A stretch of DNA of 62,881 nucleotides. Source: Eubacteriales bacterium (GTDB lineage: Bacteria > Bacillota > Clostridia > Lachnospirales > Lachnospiraceae). This document shows positions 29,453-37,604 of this stretch, piece by piece. The stretch is from contig JAUNPJ010000012.1 in NCBI GenBank assembly GCA_030536755.1, positions 1-62,881 of the forward strand, read 5' to 3'. The translations under genes were made by a program, and so were the position numbers. How positions within the stretch are numbered: position 1 is the stretch's first letter; each line of letters opens with the position of its first letter. Under the pieces are notes generated by a model that was not told the origin of the DNA, did not search any database, and worked only from the letters and a program-made list of their open reading frames with translations.

Positions 29453-30553
29453 ATGACCAGGAACGTAGCGAAGTATCAGCAGGTGGTTGAATGGATACGG
29501 CAATGTCTGGATACCGGAAAACTTCAGGCCGGTGATAAGCTGGAATCAGAAAATGAAATTGGTCTTCGTTTTGGGATCAGCCGTCAGACAGTGCGTCATG
29601 CTCTCAGTATTCTGGAAAGAGAAGGGATCATTGAGAGCAGGCAGGGAAGCGGCAATTACGTTTTGCCTGTGAAAGAAGTATCGGAATCATCGCCGAGAAA
29701 AAATATGAATTCAAAGACTGCTGTTGTCGTCAGTACCTATGTCAATGGATACATATTTCCCAAAATCATTCAGGGCATGGAAAAAGTCCTGGAAAAAGAA
29801 AACTGGAAAATCAGAATTACGTTCACGCATAACCGGTATGAAACCGAACGGAAAGTGTTAATGCAGTTAATTGAAGATGAGGATGTGGATGGGCTGATCA
29901 TTGAGCCTGCTCGCACCGGTCTTCCGAGTCCGAATCTGGAATATTACCGGAAACTGCAGGAAAGAGGAATTCCCATTGTATTTTTCCACAGCTATTTCAG
30001 GGAAATGGATATTCCACATGTATCCATAGATGACAAAAGAGCCGGATATCTGGCAGCAGAACATCTGATTGAGCAGGGACACAGAAAAATTGCGGGAATT
30101 TTCAAGCTTGATGATGGCCAGGGACAGAGACGTTTTAGCGGATATATGCAGGCACTTTCAGAGTATGGTATGAAAATTCGTAATCAGCAGGTTGTTTGGC
30201 TGGATACGGAAGAGGAACAGGATATGGCAGTCAGCAAAGAAAGGATTTTTCGACGGCTCAGAGGCTGCACAGGATGCGTCTGTTATAATGATGAAGTAGC
30301 GAATCACTTGATTGAATTGTGCGGCGAGACAGGCATTCGGGTGCCGGAGGATTTATCTCTGGTAAGTATCGACAATTCTGATCTTGCGCGATTAGGGAGT
30401 GTTTTACTGACATCGGTGGTGCATCCCATGGAAGCACTGGGACAGAAGGCTGCGTTAAATATGCTGGAGTTGGTAAAGAATCCGATGTTTGATGCTACCT
30501 ATGAATTTACGCCTGATATAGAAGTGCGTGATTCGGTTCTTCCCAGAAAGTAG
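29453..30553 (+). CDS. AraR-like repressor (GntR HTH + LacI-type sugar-binding domain)
   Basis: 366 aa. Residues 1-75 are a GntR winged HTH (KLESENEIGLRFGISRQTVRH), residues about 85-366 a LacI/PBP1-type effector domain (TAVVVSTYVNGYIFPKIIQG, GYLAAEHLIEQGHRKIAGIF, VSIDNSDLARLGSVLLTSV). This unusual combination and length are those of AraR (B. subtilis 362 aa). An AraR-like operator lies before the importer operon, so it probably represses it and releases with the sugar. Confidence 0.85.
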   Translation: MTRNVAKYQQVVEWIRQCLDTGKLQAGDKLESENEIGLRFGISRQTVRHALSILEREGIIESRQGSGNYVLPVKEVSESSPRKNMNSKTAVVVSTYVNGYIFPKIIQGMEKVLEKENWKIRITFTHNRYETERKVLMQLIEDEDVDGLIIEPARTGLPSPNLEYYRKLQERGIPIVFFHSYFREMDIPHVSIDDKRAGYLAAEHLIEQGHRKIAGIFKLDDGQGQRRFSGYMQALSEYGMKIRNQQVVWLDTEEEQDMAVSKERIFRRLRGCTGCVCYNDEVANHLIELCGETGIRVPEDLSLVSIDNSDLARLGSVLLTSVVHPMEALGQKAALNMLELVKNPMFDATYEFTPDIEVRDSVLPRK

Positions 30554-30589
30554 TTCTCATTGAAAACAACATAAAATCTTCACAGAAAA

Positions 30590-30622
30590 GGTGTTGCATT
30601 CTGCAATGCCTTTTTTTATACT
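30590..30622 (+). promoter_or_regulatory. Terminator of the repressor gene with embedded promoter
   Basis: GGTGTTGCA (30590-30598), loop TTC, TGCAATGCC (30602-30610), T run to 30617. The same bases give TTGCAT (30594-30599), 17 bases, TATACT (30617-30622), a promoter for the second binding protein. Confidence 0.65.
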
Positions 30623-30652
30623 AATAAGATGTGGAAGAACAGGAGGAATTCA

Positions 30653-31780
30653 ATGAGAAAACGAGGGTATCGAACGATTGTTCTGGTTATGATGAGTTTG
30701 CTGCTGTGTGGCTGCGGTGCACAGAAGAAGGACACAGATGCGTCAGAGATTCAGATAGAGGAAAAAGAAGAGACGCAGGAAATCAAGAAAGAGGAGACGC
30801 AGAAAACGAAGGAGGATCCTGGAGAAGTTGTAGGAATCGTGTTTCCTGACAAAGATGATAAGGTTCTGCGTGCAGAGGCACAGAAAATAAAAAAAGAGCT
30901 GGAAGAAAAAGAGTATTCGGTGAAATTGGTTTACGCAGGAAATGATGGAAAGAAGCAGGCAGAGCAGATTAAACAGATGGTGAAGGACAAAGTCAGCGGT
31001 CTTGTCATCTGTCCAGTAAATTCCGGCGATTTGAAGGATTCTCTGAAACAGGCCAAAAAACAGGGGATTTTAGTCATTTCTTATGATAAACTGATTGCCA
31101 ACACAGAGGATCTCTCTTATTATGTCGGATTTGATTACAATGAGATTGGAAAAGAGGCTGCAGAGTATTTCGTAAAAGAGAAAAAGCTGGACAGTGCCAA
31201 AAAAGAGAAAAAATCATACACAATTGAGTTTTTTATGGGAGCACTGGATGATATGAATGGAAGAATCCAGATGGACGCCATGATGAACATCCTGGATCCA
31301 TATTTTGCTCTGGGAGTACTGCAGTGTAAATCTTTGCGTACTACTTATGAGGATGTCAGCATTGCCAAAGGATCCAAAGAGATTGCGGGTAAGACATGTG
31401 ACAATATCATGAAAGCCAACTATATGGATAAACCTGTGAATTTAATCTATGTGGGAAATGACAATATGGTGGAAGATGTGGTGTCTGCTTTGAAGGAACA
31501 AAGCGGTTTTGAGAAAAGCTGGCCTGTGATTGCAAGTTCCGGAAGTGATGAAGCAGTGTTTCAAAGACTCAAAGAAAAAACGCAGGTATTATCTGTGTAT
31601 CAGATGCGCGAAACTCTGCCACAGTTATGCGTAGATTTGGTTGATCAGTCTATGCAGGGAAAAGAAATAAAAAATCTGGGAACAGTAAACAACGGAACAG
31701 CAAAGATTGCTGCTGTATTTGGAAAAATAAAAACTGCCAATCAGAGCAATTACCAGCAGGTAGAAAATCAAATAAAATAA
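30653..31780 (+). CDS. Second ChvE-like sugar-binding lipoprotein with charged linker
   Basis: 375 aa. Lipobox LLLCGC, then a very charged tether rich in E, K, Q and T (about 25-60), then the same fold as the 25456 protein: AYDRLL- and YTIEFFMG-type motifs recur as SYDKLIANTEDLSYYVG and SYTIEFFMGALDDMNG. ATG 30653 follows AGGAGG. It has its own promoter and may be an alternative binding protein or a sensor; no histidine kinase is next to it. Confidence 0.8.
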   Translation: MRKRGYRTIVLVMMSLLLCGCGAQKKDTDASEIQIEEKEETQEIKKEETQKTKEDPGEVVGIVFPDKDDKVLRAEAQKIKKELEEKEYSVKLVYAGNDGKKQAEQIKQMVKDKVSGLVICPVNSGDLKDSLKQAKKQGILVISYDKLIANTEDLSYYVGFDYNEIGKEAAEYFVKEKKLDSAKKEKKSYTIEFFMGALDDMNGRIQMDAMMNILDPYFALGVLQCKSLRTTYEDVSIAKGSKEIAGKTCDNIMKANYMDKPVNLIYVGNDNMVEDVVSALKEQSGFEKSWPVIASSGSDEAVFQRLKEKTQVLSVYQMRETLPQLCVDLVDQSMQGKEIKNLGTVNNGTAKIAAVFGKIKTANQSNYQQVENQIK

Positions 31781-31781
31781 C

Positions 31782-31832
31782 AAAAAACTGTCTCACAAAG
31801 TTCAAAATAAGAACGCGGAGACAGTTTTTTTA
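31782..31832. terminator. Bidirectional terminator
   Basis: AAAAAACTGTCTC (31782-31794) pairs with GAGACAGTTTTTT (31818-31830), with an inner GTTC/GAAC pair. Serves the binding protein on + and the ECF gene on -. Confidence 0.85.
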
Positions 31833-31836
31833 TTGT

Positions 31837-32370
31837 TTATTTATGTGCGATACCTGCTTGTGACATACGTTTGAAATCCGGGATTGCAGAAAGAATTGGG
31901 AATAAAATCAGACCAATTACAAGACCGCTGATACCCTGAATCAGGTTGGCAGGAATGCTCGCAGCAGCTCCTGCTGCGGAGTACAGAGGAATTTCACACA
32001 GGAAATATCCGCCTGCTACAAGGATAATATCTGCGATACCGCCAACAGCAACTCCGATATAAGAATTCACGCCGCGTTGCTGTAATTTGCGGAATGCATA
32101 GCCTGCAGCGAATGCAACCGCACCTTTGATCACGAGTGTGATCGGAACGTATACAAAATATCCGCCGATCAGATCAGACAGCGCAGAACCGATTCCGGCA
32201 GCCAGTGCACCATATCCAGGTCCGAGAAAAACACCGGATAAAATAACGATCGCATCACCGGGGTGAATGTAACCGCCTGTTCCGGGCGTTGGAATACGAA
32301 TGGACATTGTGGCAACACAGGAAAGTGCAGCGAACAGAGCAGCCATGACAAGTTTTTTAGTATCTTTCAT
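31837..32370 (-). CDS. ECF transporter S component
   Basis: 177 aa, five to six hydrophobic segments. Opens KLVMAALFAALSCVATMSIRIP, then GYIHPGDAIVILSGVFLGP, typical of substrate-specific S components that share a general energy-coupling module; none of EcfA/T is here. RBS AGGAGG at 32388-32381 region. The short leader shows no riboswitch, so the vitamin or metal substrate cannot be read from it. Confidence 0.85.
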   Translation of the reverse strand: MKDTKKLVMAALFAALSCVATMSIRIPTPGTGGYIHPGDAIVILSGVFLGPGYGALAAGIGSALSDLIGGYFVYVPITLVIKGAVAFAAGYAFRKLQQRGVNSYIGVAVGGIADIILVAGGYFLCEIPLYSAAGAAASIPANLIQGISGLVIGLILFPILSAIPDFKRMSQAGIAHK

Positions 32371-32406
32371 AGTAAAACCTCCTCAAAAGAATATATTTAA
32401 TTAATA

Positions 32407-32435
32407 ATCATACGCCATTCAGGCTGGAAAGGCAA
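32407..32435 (-). promoter_or_regulatory. ECF gene promoter
   Basis: On the minus strand TTGCCT (32435-32430), 17 bases, TATGAT (32412-32407). Confidence 0.6.
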
Positions 32436-32442
32436 TTATTTT

Positions 32443-32471
32443 TTGACAAAAAAACTCAAAAAAATTATAAT
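32443..32471 (+). promoter_or_regulatory. Consensus promoter of the small-protein gene
   Basis: TTGACA (32443-32448), 17 bases, TATAAT (32466-32471), a perfect sigma-A match in an A-rich context. Confidence 0.85.
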
Positions 32472-32506
32472 AAGAATAAACGGTGAGTACAAAAAGGAGG
32501 TTCTTT

Positions 32507-32734
32507 ATGAAAGAATACGAAGCAATCAGAGAGATTTTCAATTTATGCTCCAACAACCAGATGAGGGATGTGTTTGTGGAAGAAATTGAATGTGAGGATC
32601 TGGATGAATTTATCAAGAATAAGTTTGAAGGGAAAGAGGTTTCCTGGGAAAAATCTGTACTGGAGGACGGAACGGTCATCTATGATATTATGACTTCTAA
32701 AATTAAACAGCGTTATTCCTTTACAGAAATCTAG
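32507..32734 (+). CDS. Small acidic protein, function unknown
   Basis: 75 aa, acidic, no membrane segment or Cys motif (MKEYEAIREIFNLCSNNQM start, IYDIMTSKIKQRYSFTEI end). A consensus promoter and AAGGAGG 8 bases before ATG make it a real, well expressed gene. I do not recognise a family. Confidence 0.75.
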   Translation: MKEYEAIREIFNLCSNNQMRDVFVEEIECEDLDEFIKNKFEGKEVSWEKSVLEDGTVIYDIMTSKIKQRYSFTEI

Positions 32735-32755
32735 ACCTGCGGTATACTGATATTA

Positions 32756-32796
32756 TAGCAAGACAAGAAAATTTGCATTATTTTCTTGTCTTGCTA
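32756..32796 (+). other. 17-bp perfect hairpin with overlapping promoter
   Basis: Left arm 32756-32772 and right arm 32780-32796 are fully complementary around the loop TTGCATT, but no T run follows. TTGCAT (32773-32778) and TATACA (32795-32800), 16 bases apart, could be a promoter for the CsoR-family gene, so the hairpin may end the upstream transcript and carry the next promoter. Confidence 0.55.
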
Positions 32797-32888
32797 TACA
32801 TTGTAAAAATGTTGGTGAATGCAGTGCAATCTGGCATTGATTATGGTGCGGACCGAAAAATACAGGAAAGGGCGAGGGAAAATCGTAA

Positions 32889-33245
32889 ATGAGTCATGAA
32901 ACAGAAAAACATACGCATGTGTTGGAGGATGGCACCATTGTGGAGCACACTCACGATCATCACCATGGCCATGGGCACACACATAGTCATGAGCATACAA
33001 AGGCTGTGTTGAATCGCTTGTCCAGGGCAATTGGTCATCTGGAATCTATTAAGAGGATGGTGGAGTCGGGCCGCGACTGCAGTGAGGTGCTGATTCAGCT
33101 TTCGGCGGTTAAATCTGCGATCAATAATACAGGTAAGATTATCTTGCAGGATCACATTGAACATTGCATTGTCGATGCGGTGGAACATGGAGACAAAGAT
33201 GCAATCAAAGAGCTGGAAAAAGCGATTGACAGATTTATCAAATAA
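32889..33245 (+). CDS. CsoR/RcnR-family metal-sensing repressor with His-rich N terminus
   Basis: 118 aa. Residues 1-37 hold about 14 His (THDHHHGHGHTHSHEHT), then the helical DUF156 core (AVLNRLSRAIGHLESIKRM). The sensing residues Cys in GRDC near 63 and HxxxC in DHIEHC near 89-93 are present, the C-H-C set of CsoR; the His tail suggests Ni/Co/Zn handling. Sits 34 bases before mrp. It is a candidate regulator of the CCCC...GGGG promoters at 37-52 kb. Confidence 0.88.
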   Translation: MSHETEKHTHVLEDGTIVEHTHDHHHGHGHTHSHEHTKAVLNRLSRAIGHLESIKRMVESGRDCSEVLIQLSAVKSAINNTGKIILQDHIEHCIVDAVEHGDKDAIKELEKAIDRFIK

Positions 33246-33279
33246 AATGAGTAACAGAAAATAGATAGGAGAAGGTAAC

Positions 33280-34110
33280 ATGGCAAAAGAATGCAGCAAC
33301 ACAAGTTGCACAAAAGAAGATTGTTCTAATTGTAAGAGTAAACAGGACGGAGGAATCCCAAAAGAAGAGCTGAATGACTTTTCCAAGATTGGAAAAGTGA
33401 TCGGTGTTGTCAGCGGCAAGGGCGGCGTAGGAAAATCTTTTGTAACAGCATCTCTCGCAAATATGATGGCAAAACGCGGTTTTCGCGTAGGTATTCTGGA
33501 TGCGGATATCACAGGACCTTCGATTCCGAAAATGTATGGAATCAAGGGAACTGCTGTGGCGGATGACAACGGAATTTATCCAATGCTTGCGGCAAATGAC
33601 ATTAAGGTGATGTCTGTAAATCTGCTTCTTCCAACAGAGGAGACCCCTGTTATCTGGAGAGGACCTGTCATTGCAAATATGGTAAAACAGTTCTGGACAG
33701 ATGTTATCTGGGGCGAACTGGATTATCTTTTTGTGGATATGCCTCCTGGAACTGGTGATGTACCGCTGACGGTATTTCAGTCATTGCCGATCGATGGTGT
33801 TGTGATTGTAACTTCACCACAGGATCTTGTTCAGATGATCGTAAAGAAAGCCTACAATATGGCAGAAATGATGCATGTGCCGGTACTTGGTATTGTGGAG
33901 AACTACAGCTATGTCAAATGTCCAGATTGCGGAAGCGAGCTGAAAATATTTGGTGAGAGTCACATCGAAGAGATTGCAAAAGACTTAAACGTAGAACTGA
34001 TTGGTAAGATGCCAATCGATATGGAATATGCGAAGATGGCAGATCATGGAACTTTCCATGAAATCGATAACCAGTATATTTCAAAGGCGATTGACGTAAT
34101 GCCAAGATAG
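33280..34110 (+). CDS. Mrp/NBP35-type Fe-S carrier ATPase
   Basis: 276 aa. Cys-rich N terminus (C5, C10, C15, C18), deviant Walker A VVSGKGGVGKSFV near 44, DADITGPSIP near 71, PPGTGD near 153 and CPDCG near 214, whose CxxC bridges an Fe-S cluster between two subunits. Delivers Fe-S clusters to target proteins in known members. Probably co-transcribed with the CsoR-family gene. Confidence 0.92.
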   Translation: MAKECSNTSCTKEDCSNCKSKQDGGIPKEELNDFSKIGKVIGVVSGKGGVGKSFVTASLANMMAKRGFRVGILDADITGPSIPKMYGIKGTAVADDNGIYPMLAANDIKVMSVNLLLPTEETPVIWRGPVIANMVKQFWTDVIWGELDYLFVDMPPGTGDVPLTVFQSLPIDGVVIVTSPQDLVQMIVKKAYNMAEMMHVPVLGIVENYSYVKCPDCGSELKIFGESHIEEIAKDLNVELIGKMPIDMEYAKMADHGTFHEIDNQYISKAIDVMPR

Positions 34111-34125
34111 TTTTAGGAAAAAATG

Positions 34126-34168
34126 AGAAGACAATTCTGATTTATATTAAGAATTGTCTTCTTTTTTG
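34126..34168 (+). terminator. Terminator after mrp
   Basis: AGAAGACAATTCT (34126-34138) pairs with AGAATTGTCTTCT (34150-34162), then a T run. The next 150 bases to 34323 hold no gene I can support. Confidence 0.88.
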
Positions 34169-34323
34169 TTTAAATAATTTCAATAATAGATAATTTAACC
34201 ACTCTTTTCGTTTTTAACAAACAATTTTCTTTGTCGAAATAACGGATTTTTACTGAATATGAATACTTTTGGAACGAAACTCTGGGCAAACTGACGAAAA
34301 ATGGTGAAATCGGTTGCAGAGAC

Positions 34324-34353
34324 TTGACATTCGACTTTTTCAGTGTATATAAT
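34324..34353 (+). promoter_or_regulatory. Promoter of the HPr-like gene
   Basis: TTGACA (34324-34329), 18 bases, TATAAT (34348-34353). Confidence 0.8.
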
Positions 34354-34404
34354 ACAGAAAAATTTATATGTGTGTTTGTTTTTCAAAAACAGGAGGAATG
34401 TATT

Positions 34405-34641
34405 ATGGAAAAAAAGGTAAAATTAAGTAATATGAATGATGTAAAAGAGTTTGTAAAGATGGCATGTAGATGTGATTTTGATGTGGATGTTTTCTATAAC
34501 AGGGTCATCATCGACGCAAAATCTATTTTGGGAGTTCTCAGTATGGACCTGAATCAGGTTTTAACGGTAAGAGGTTATGGAAACTGCGATAAGTTTTTTG
34601 CCGAACTTTCTAAATTTGAACCAGCAGAAGGAGTCGCTTAG
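34405..34641 (+). CDS. HPr-fold protein lacking the phosphorylatable histidine
   Basis: 78 aa. The part VDVFYNRVIIDAKSILGVLS matches the helix/Ser-46 region of HPr phosphocarriers, but the GLHARP segment that carries the catalytic His is replaced (MNDVKEFVKMACRCDFDVDV). It therefore cannot relay phosphate in the normal way; a regulatory or structural role is inferred. Strong promoter, AGGAGG 8 bases before ATG 34405, own terminator. Confidence 0.8.
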   Translation: MEKKVKLSNMNDVKEFVKMACRCDFDVDVFYNRVIIDAKSILGVLSMDLNQVLTVRGYGNCDKFFAELSKFEPAEGVA

Positions 34642-34647
34642 TGTATG

Positions 34648-34689
34648 AAGATGGAATATCCGCAGAAATGTGGAATTCCATCTTTTTTT
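34648..34689 (+). terminator. Terminator after the HPr-like gene
   Basis: AAGATGGAAT (34648-34657) pairs with ATTCCATCTT (34675-34684), then Ts to 34689. Confidence 0.85.
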
Positions 34690-34763
34690 GTATCTTATCG
34701 TTGATTTGTGTATAATAGTGGAAAGGATTTTATTTATGAAAATGAGAAAGTGAAATTTGATTC

Positions 34764-37109
34764 ATGGAGAAGAAGACAGAAAAAATATCCGTTCGAACGC
34801 TGGTGGAATTTATTTTCCGAAGCGGAGATCTGGACAATCGAAGACGTACAAAAGCAGATTTGGATGCAATGCAGAAAGGAAGCCGTCTGCATCGCAAAAT
34901 CCAGGGGCGTATGGGAGCAAATTACCATGCTGAGGTATCACTGGTGCATGTAATCGACTGCGGAGCGTATGACATCCGTCTGGAGGGGCGGGCGGATGGG
35001 TTGATCAAAGTGCAGGACTTTGTGACGATTGATGAGATCAAGGGCGTTTATTTTGATATCGATGCTTTGGAGGAGCCGGTGTTTGTCCATCAGGCACAGG
35101 CCATGTGTTACGCTTATATTTATGGAATACAGAATCAGCAGAAATGCATGGGGATTCAGATGACGTATGCACATCTGGAGACGGAAGAGATTCGACGTTT
35201 TCAGATGGAATACAGTATGGAGGAATTGACGCAGTGGTTTAAGCAGATGATTGCTTCTTACCGAAAATGGCTGGATTATCAGATGGAATGGCGGAAAAAG
35301 AGAAACCAGTCCATGGAAAATCTGGAATTTCCTTTTGCTTATCGAACAGGGCAGAGAGACCTGGTGGCCGGTGTGTATCGCACGATTATGCGTAGAAAAC
35401 AGTTATTTATCCAGGCGCCGACCGGTGTCGGGAAAACGATGTCAACGGTATTTCCGGCTGTGCGGGCTGTTGGAGAAGGTTATGGAGAGAAAATCTTCTA
35501 TCTGACGGCCAAAACGATTACCCGAACGGTGGCCCAGGAAGCCTTTGGAGTTTTATCAGGAAAAGGACTTTTGTATAAGGTACTCACGATCACAGCAAAA
35601 GAAAAAATGTGCATGTGTGAGGAGGTGGACTGTAATCCGGTCAGCTGTCCCTATGCGAAAGGACATTTTGACAGAGTCAACGATGCAGTCTATGAGCTGT
35701 GGACGACAAAAAACAATTATGGAAGAGAAACGATCGCACAGCAGGCAGAGAAATGGCAGGTATGTCCATATGAATTATGTCTGGATCTTGCTTTGTGGAT
35801 GGATGCAGTCATCTGTGATTATAATTATGTGTTTGATCCTGATGCGCATCTGCAGAGATTTTTTGGAGAAGGGGTCAAGGGGGATTATATTTTTCTCATT
35901 GATGAGGCCCATAATCTGGTCGAGCGGGGCAGAGAAATGTACAGCGCAGTCATTTATAAAGAGGATGTGTTGGAAACAAAACGGCAGATGAAACCATTCA
36001 GCAAAAAGCTGGAGAAGAGTCTTGAGAAGGTGAATCGGATTTTGCTGGAATATAAGCGGGAATGTGAGACGTATCGAATCCTCGACAGTGCAGGAGCGCT
36101 TGCTGTAGCGCTGTCGAATCTGCAGGGAGAGATGGAAAGTTTTATGGAGAAGCATCCGGATTTTGAGTGGCCCAAAGCCTCGCTGGACTTTTATTTTTCC
36201 GTGCGCAGCTTTTTGAATATTTTTGATCTTCTGGATGAGAATTATGTGATCTATACCGAATTGGAAGAGGAGGGGCTGTTTAAAATCAAGCTGTTTTGCG
36301 TCAATCCGGCAAAAAATCTGCAAAATTGTCTGAACAAAGGCGTCAGTACGGTGTTTTTCTCTGCGACTTTGCTTCCGGTGCAGTATTATCGCTCGATGTT
36401 CAGTACAAGAGAGGATGATTATGCCATATATGCCCAGTCTCCGTTTGATTCTGCGAAGAAATGTCTTCTGGTGTGTAAGGATGTGAGCAGCAAATATACC
36501 CGCAGAGGATATGCGGAGTACAGAAAAATAGCATCCTATATTGATTCTGCTGTGAAAAGTAAAACAGGCAATTATATGGTGTTTTTCCCCTCGTACAAAT
36601 TGATGGAGGATGTATATACCATCTATATAGAAGAGATTCTGCATGATGAAGTTACATGTATCTGTCAGAATCCCCATATGGGAGAAAAAGAAAGAGAAGA
36701 ATTTCTACAGCAGTTTCAGGAAGAAAGAGAACATTCTCTTGTGGGGTTTTGTGTGATGGGAGGAATTTTTGCAGAAGGGATCGATCTCATCGGAGATTCA
36801 CTGATTGGAACTTTGATCGTGGGAACAGGAATTCCGCAGATCAGTTATGAGAGGGAAATTCTGAAGAATTATTACGATGTCAGAGACGGAAGCGGTTTTG
36901 ATTATGCGTATCGTTTTCCGGGCATGAATAAGGTGCTACAGGCGGCAGGAAGAGTGATTCGCACACAGGAGGATGAAGGCGTGATCCTTCTGTTGGATGA
37001 GCGTTTTCTGTATCGGGAATATCTGCAGCTTTTTCCGAGAGAATGGACGGATTATCAGGTGTGTGATCTTGACGGCATAGAGCAGAAACTGATGGATTTT
37101 TGGAACTAA
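34764..37109 (+). CDS. PD-(D/E)XK nuclease-like + XPD/DinG-type Fe-S helicase
   Basis: 781 aa. Residues about 1-150 resemble Cas4/RecB-like nucleases (GSRLHRKIQ, LEGRADGL near 73, TIDEIKG near 88: E..D..(D/E)xK). Then superfamily 2 helicase: Walker A QAPTGVGKTMSTV near 217, four Cys of a [4Fe-4S] domain (CEEVDCNPVSCPYAKG near 285-300, VCPYELC near 333), LIDEAHNL near 378 and C-terminal QAAGRVIR near 733. Rad3/DinG-type 5'-3' helicase expected in DNA repair. Translation signal is weak (GAGAAAGTGA). Confidence 0.85.
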   Translation: MEKKTEKISVRTLVEFIFRSGDLDNRRRTKADLDAMQKGSRLHRKIQGRMGANYHAEVSLVHVIDCGAYDIRLEGRADGLIKVQDFVTIDEIKGVYFDIDALEEPVFVHQAQAMCYAYIYGIQNQQKCMGIQMTYAHLETEEIRRFQMEYSMEELTQWFKQMIASYRKWLDYQMEWRKKRNQSMENLEFPFAYRTGQRDLVAGVYRTIMRRKQLFIQAPTGVGKTMSTVFPAVRAVGEGYGEKIFYLTAKTITRTVAQEAFGVLSGKGLLYKVLTITAKEKMCMCEEVDCNPVSCPYAKGHFDRVNDAVYELWTTKNNYGRETIAQQAEKWQVCPYELCLDLALWMDAVICDYNYVFDPDAHLQRFFGEGVKGDYIFLIDEAHNLVERGREMYSAVIYKEDVLETKRQMKPFSKKLEKSLEKVNRILLEYKRECETYRILDSAGALAVALSNLQGEMESFMEKHPDFEWPKASLDFYFSVRSFLNIFDLLDENYVIYTELEEEGLFKIKLFCVNPAKNLQNCLNKGVSTVFFSATLLPVQYYRSMFSTREDDYAIYAQSPFDSAKKCLLVCKDVSSKYTRRGYAEYRKIASYIDSAVKSKTGNYMVFFPSYKLMEDVYTIYIEEILHDEVTCICQNPHMGEKEREEFLQQFQEEREHSLVGFCVMGGIFAEGIDLIGDSLIGTLIVGTGIPQISYEREILKNYYDVRDGSGFDYAYRFPGMNKVLQAAGRVIRTQEDEGVILLLDERFLYREYLQLFPREWTDYQVCDLDGIEQKLMDFWN

Positions 37110-37115
37110 AGTACA

Positions 37116-37141
37116 AAACCACATATTTTTTGTGGCTTTTT
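37116..37141 (+). terminator. Terminator after the helicase gene
   Basis: AACCACA ... TGTGG stem followed by CTTTTTG. Confidence 0.65.
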
Positions 37142-37376
37142 GTAAAAATTGAGAGAAAACACTTGATTAATCGGGAGAATGGGAATAAAATAGCTAATGG
37201 TTTGGAAATGCTATCCTTATCCTGCTGGACAAACGGTAGTTATATCGCAAACTTTTCATTTTGATGTCCTCGGAAAGCAAATTTACCTTCTCAATTATCT
37301 CATTTGTTTTCTGTCATGAATCGATAAAAGTTTACCCAGTAATGATGTATCTGATTGTTTGTTACGGATATTGATA

Positions 37377-37404
37377 GAAAGGGGAGCGGTTTTGCTTCCC
37401 TTTC
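37377..37404 (+). other. Hairpin in the 490-base gap before cbiM
   Basis: GAAAGGGGAGC ... GCTTCCCTTTC, a long stem of unknown role. Between 37142 and 37376 I see no gene and no known riboswitch. Confidence 0.5.
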
Positions 37405-37417
37405 AAATAAAAGAATC

Positions 37418-37569
37418 ATATCCCCCCATGGACGGGATATGGCAGAGCGTATAGAACAGAACTTATATAGAGAAAAAAGCCTGGATTTCCGGGCTTTTTT
37501 TGTGTACCAAAAAAGTAAAAAAAACAACCCCCCGGGTGGCTTGTGCGGACTTTCACAGGATGATATGAT
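37418..37569 (+). promoter_or_regulatory. Metal-regulon promoter module A (before cbiMQO)
   Basis: Three parts. An inverted repeat ATATCCC (37418-37424) / GGGATAT (37434-37440). A terminator-like hairpin, AAGCCTGG ATTT CCGGGCTT followed by Ts, at about 37478-37501. Then ACCCCCCGGGTGGC (37527-37540) touching TTGTGC (-35, 37541-37546), 17 bases, TATGAT (-10, 37564-37569). The same arrangement occurs at 45277-45410 and 51489-51611, and the last part at 42550-42593. Confidence 0.75.
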
Positions 37570-37604
37570 AAACTCAGAAAGAACGTGAGGGGAGGCGATG
37601 TATG

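Noticed and set aside
32371-32440. Vitamin riboswitch before the ECF S-component gene
   Set aside because: The promoter lies within 65 bases of the start codon, leaving no room for an aptamer.
35775-36677. 300-codon minus-strand frame inside the helicase gene
   Set aside because: No ribosome site or recognisable domain; it lies opposite conserved helicase motifs.
37142-37600. NiCo or cobalamin riboswitch before cbiM
   Set aside because: The predicted start is only about 30 bases before the gene, and neither a cobalamin B12 box nor NiCo-type conserved bases was found.
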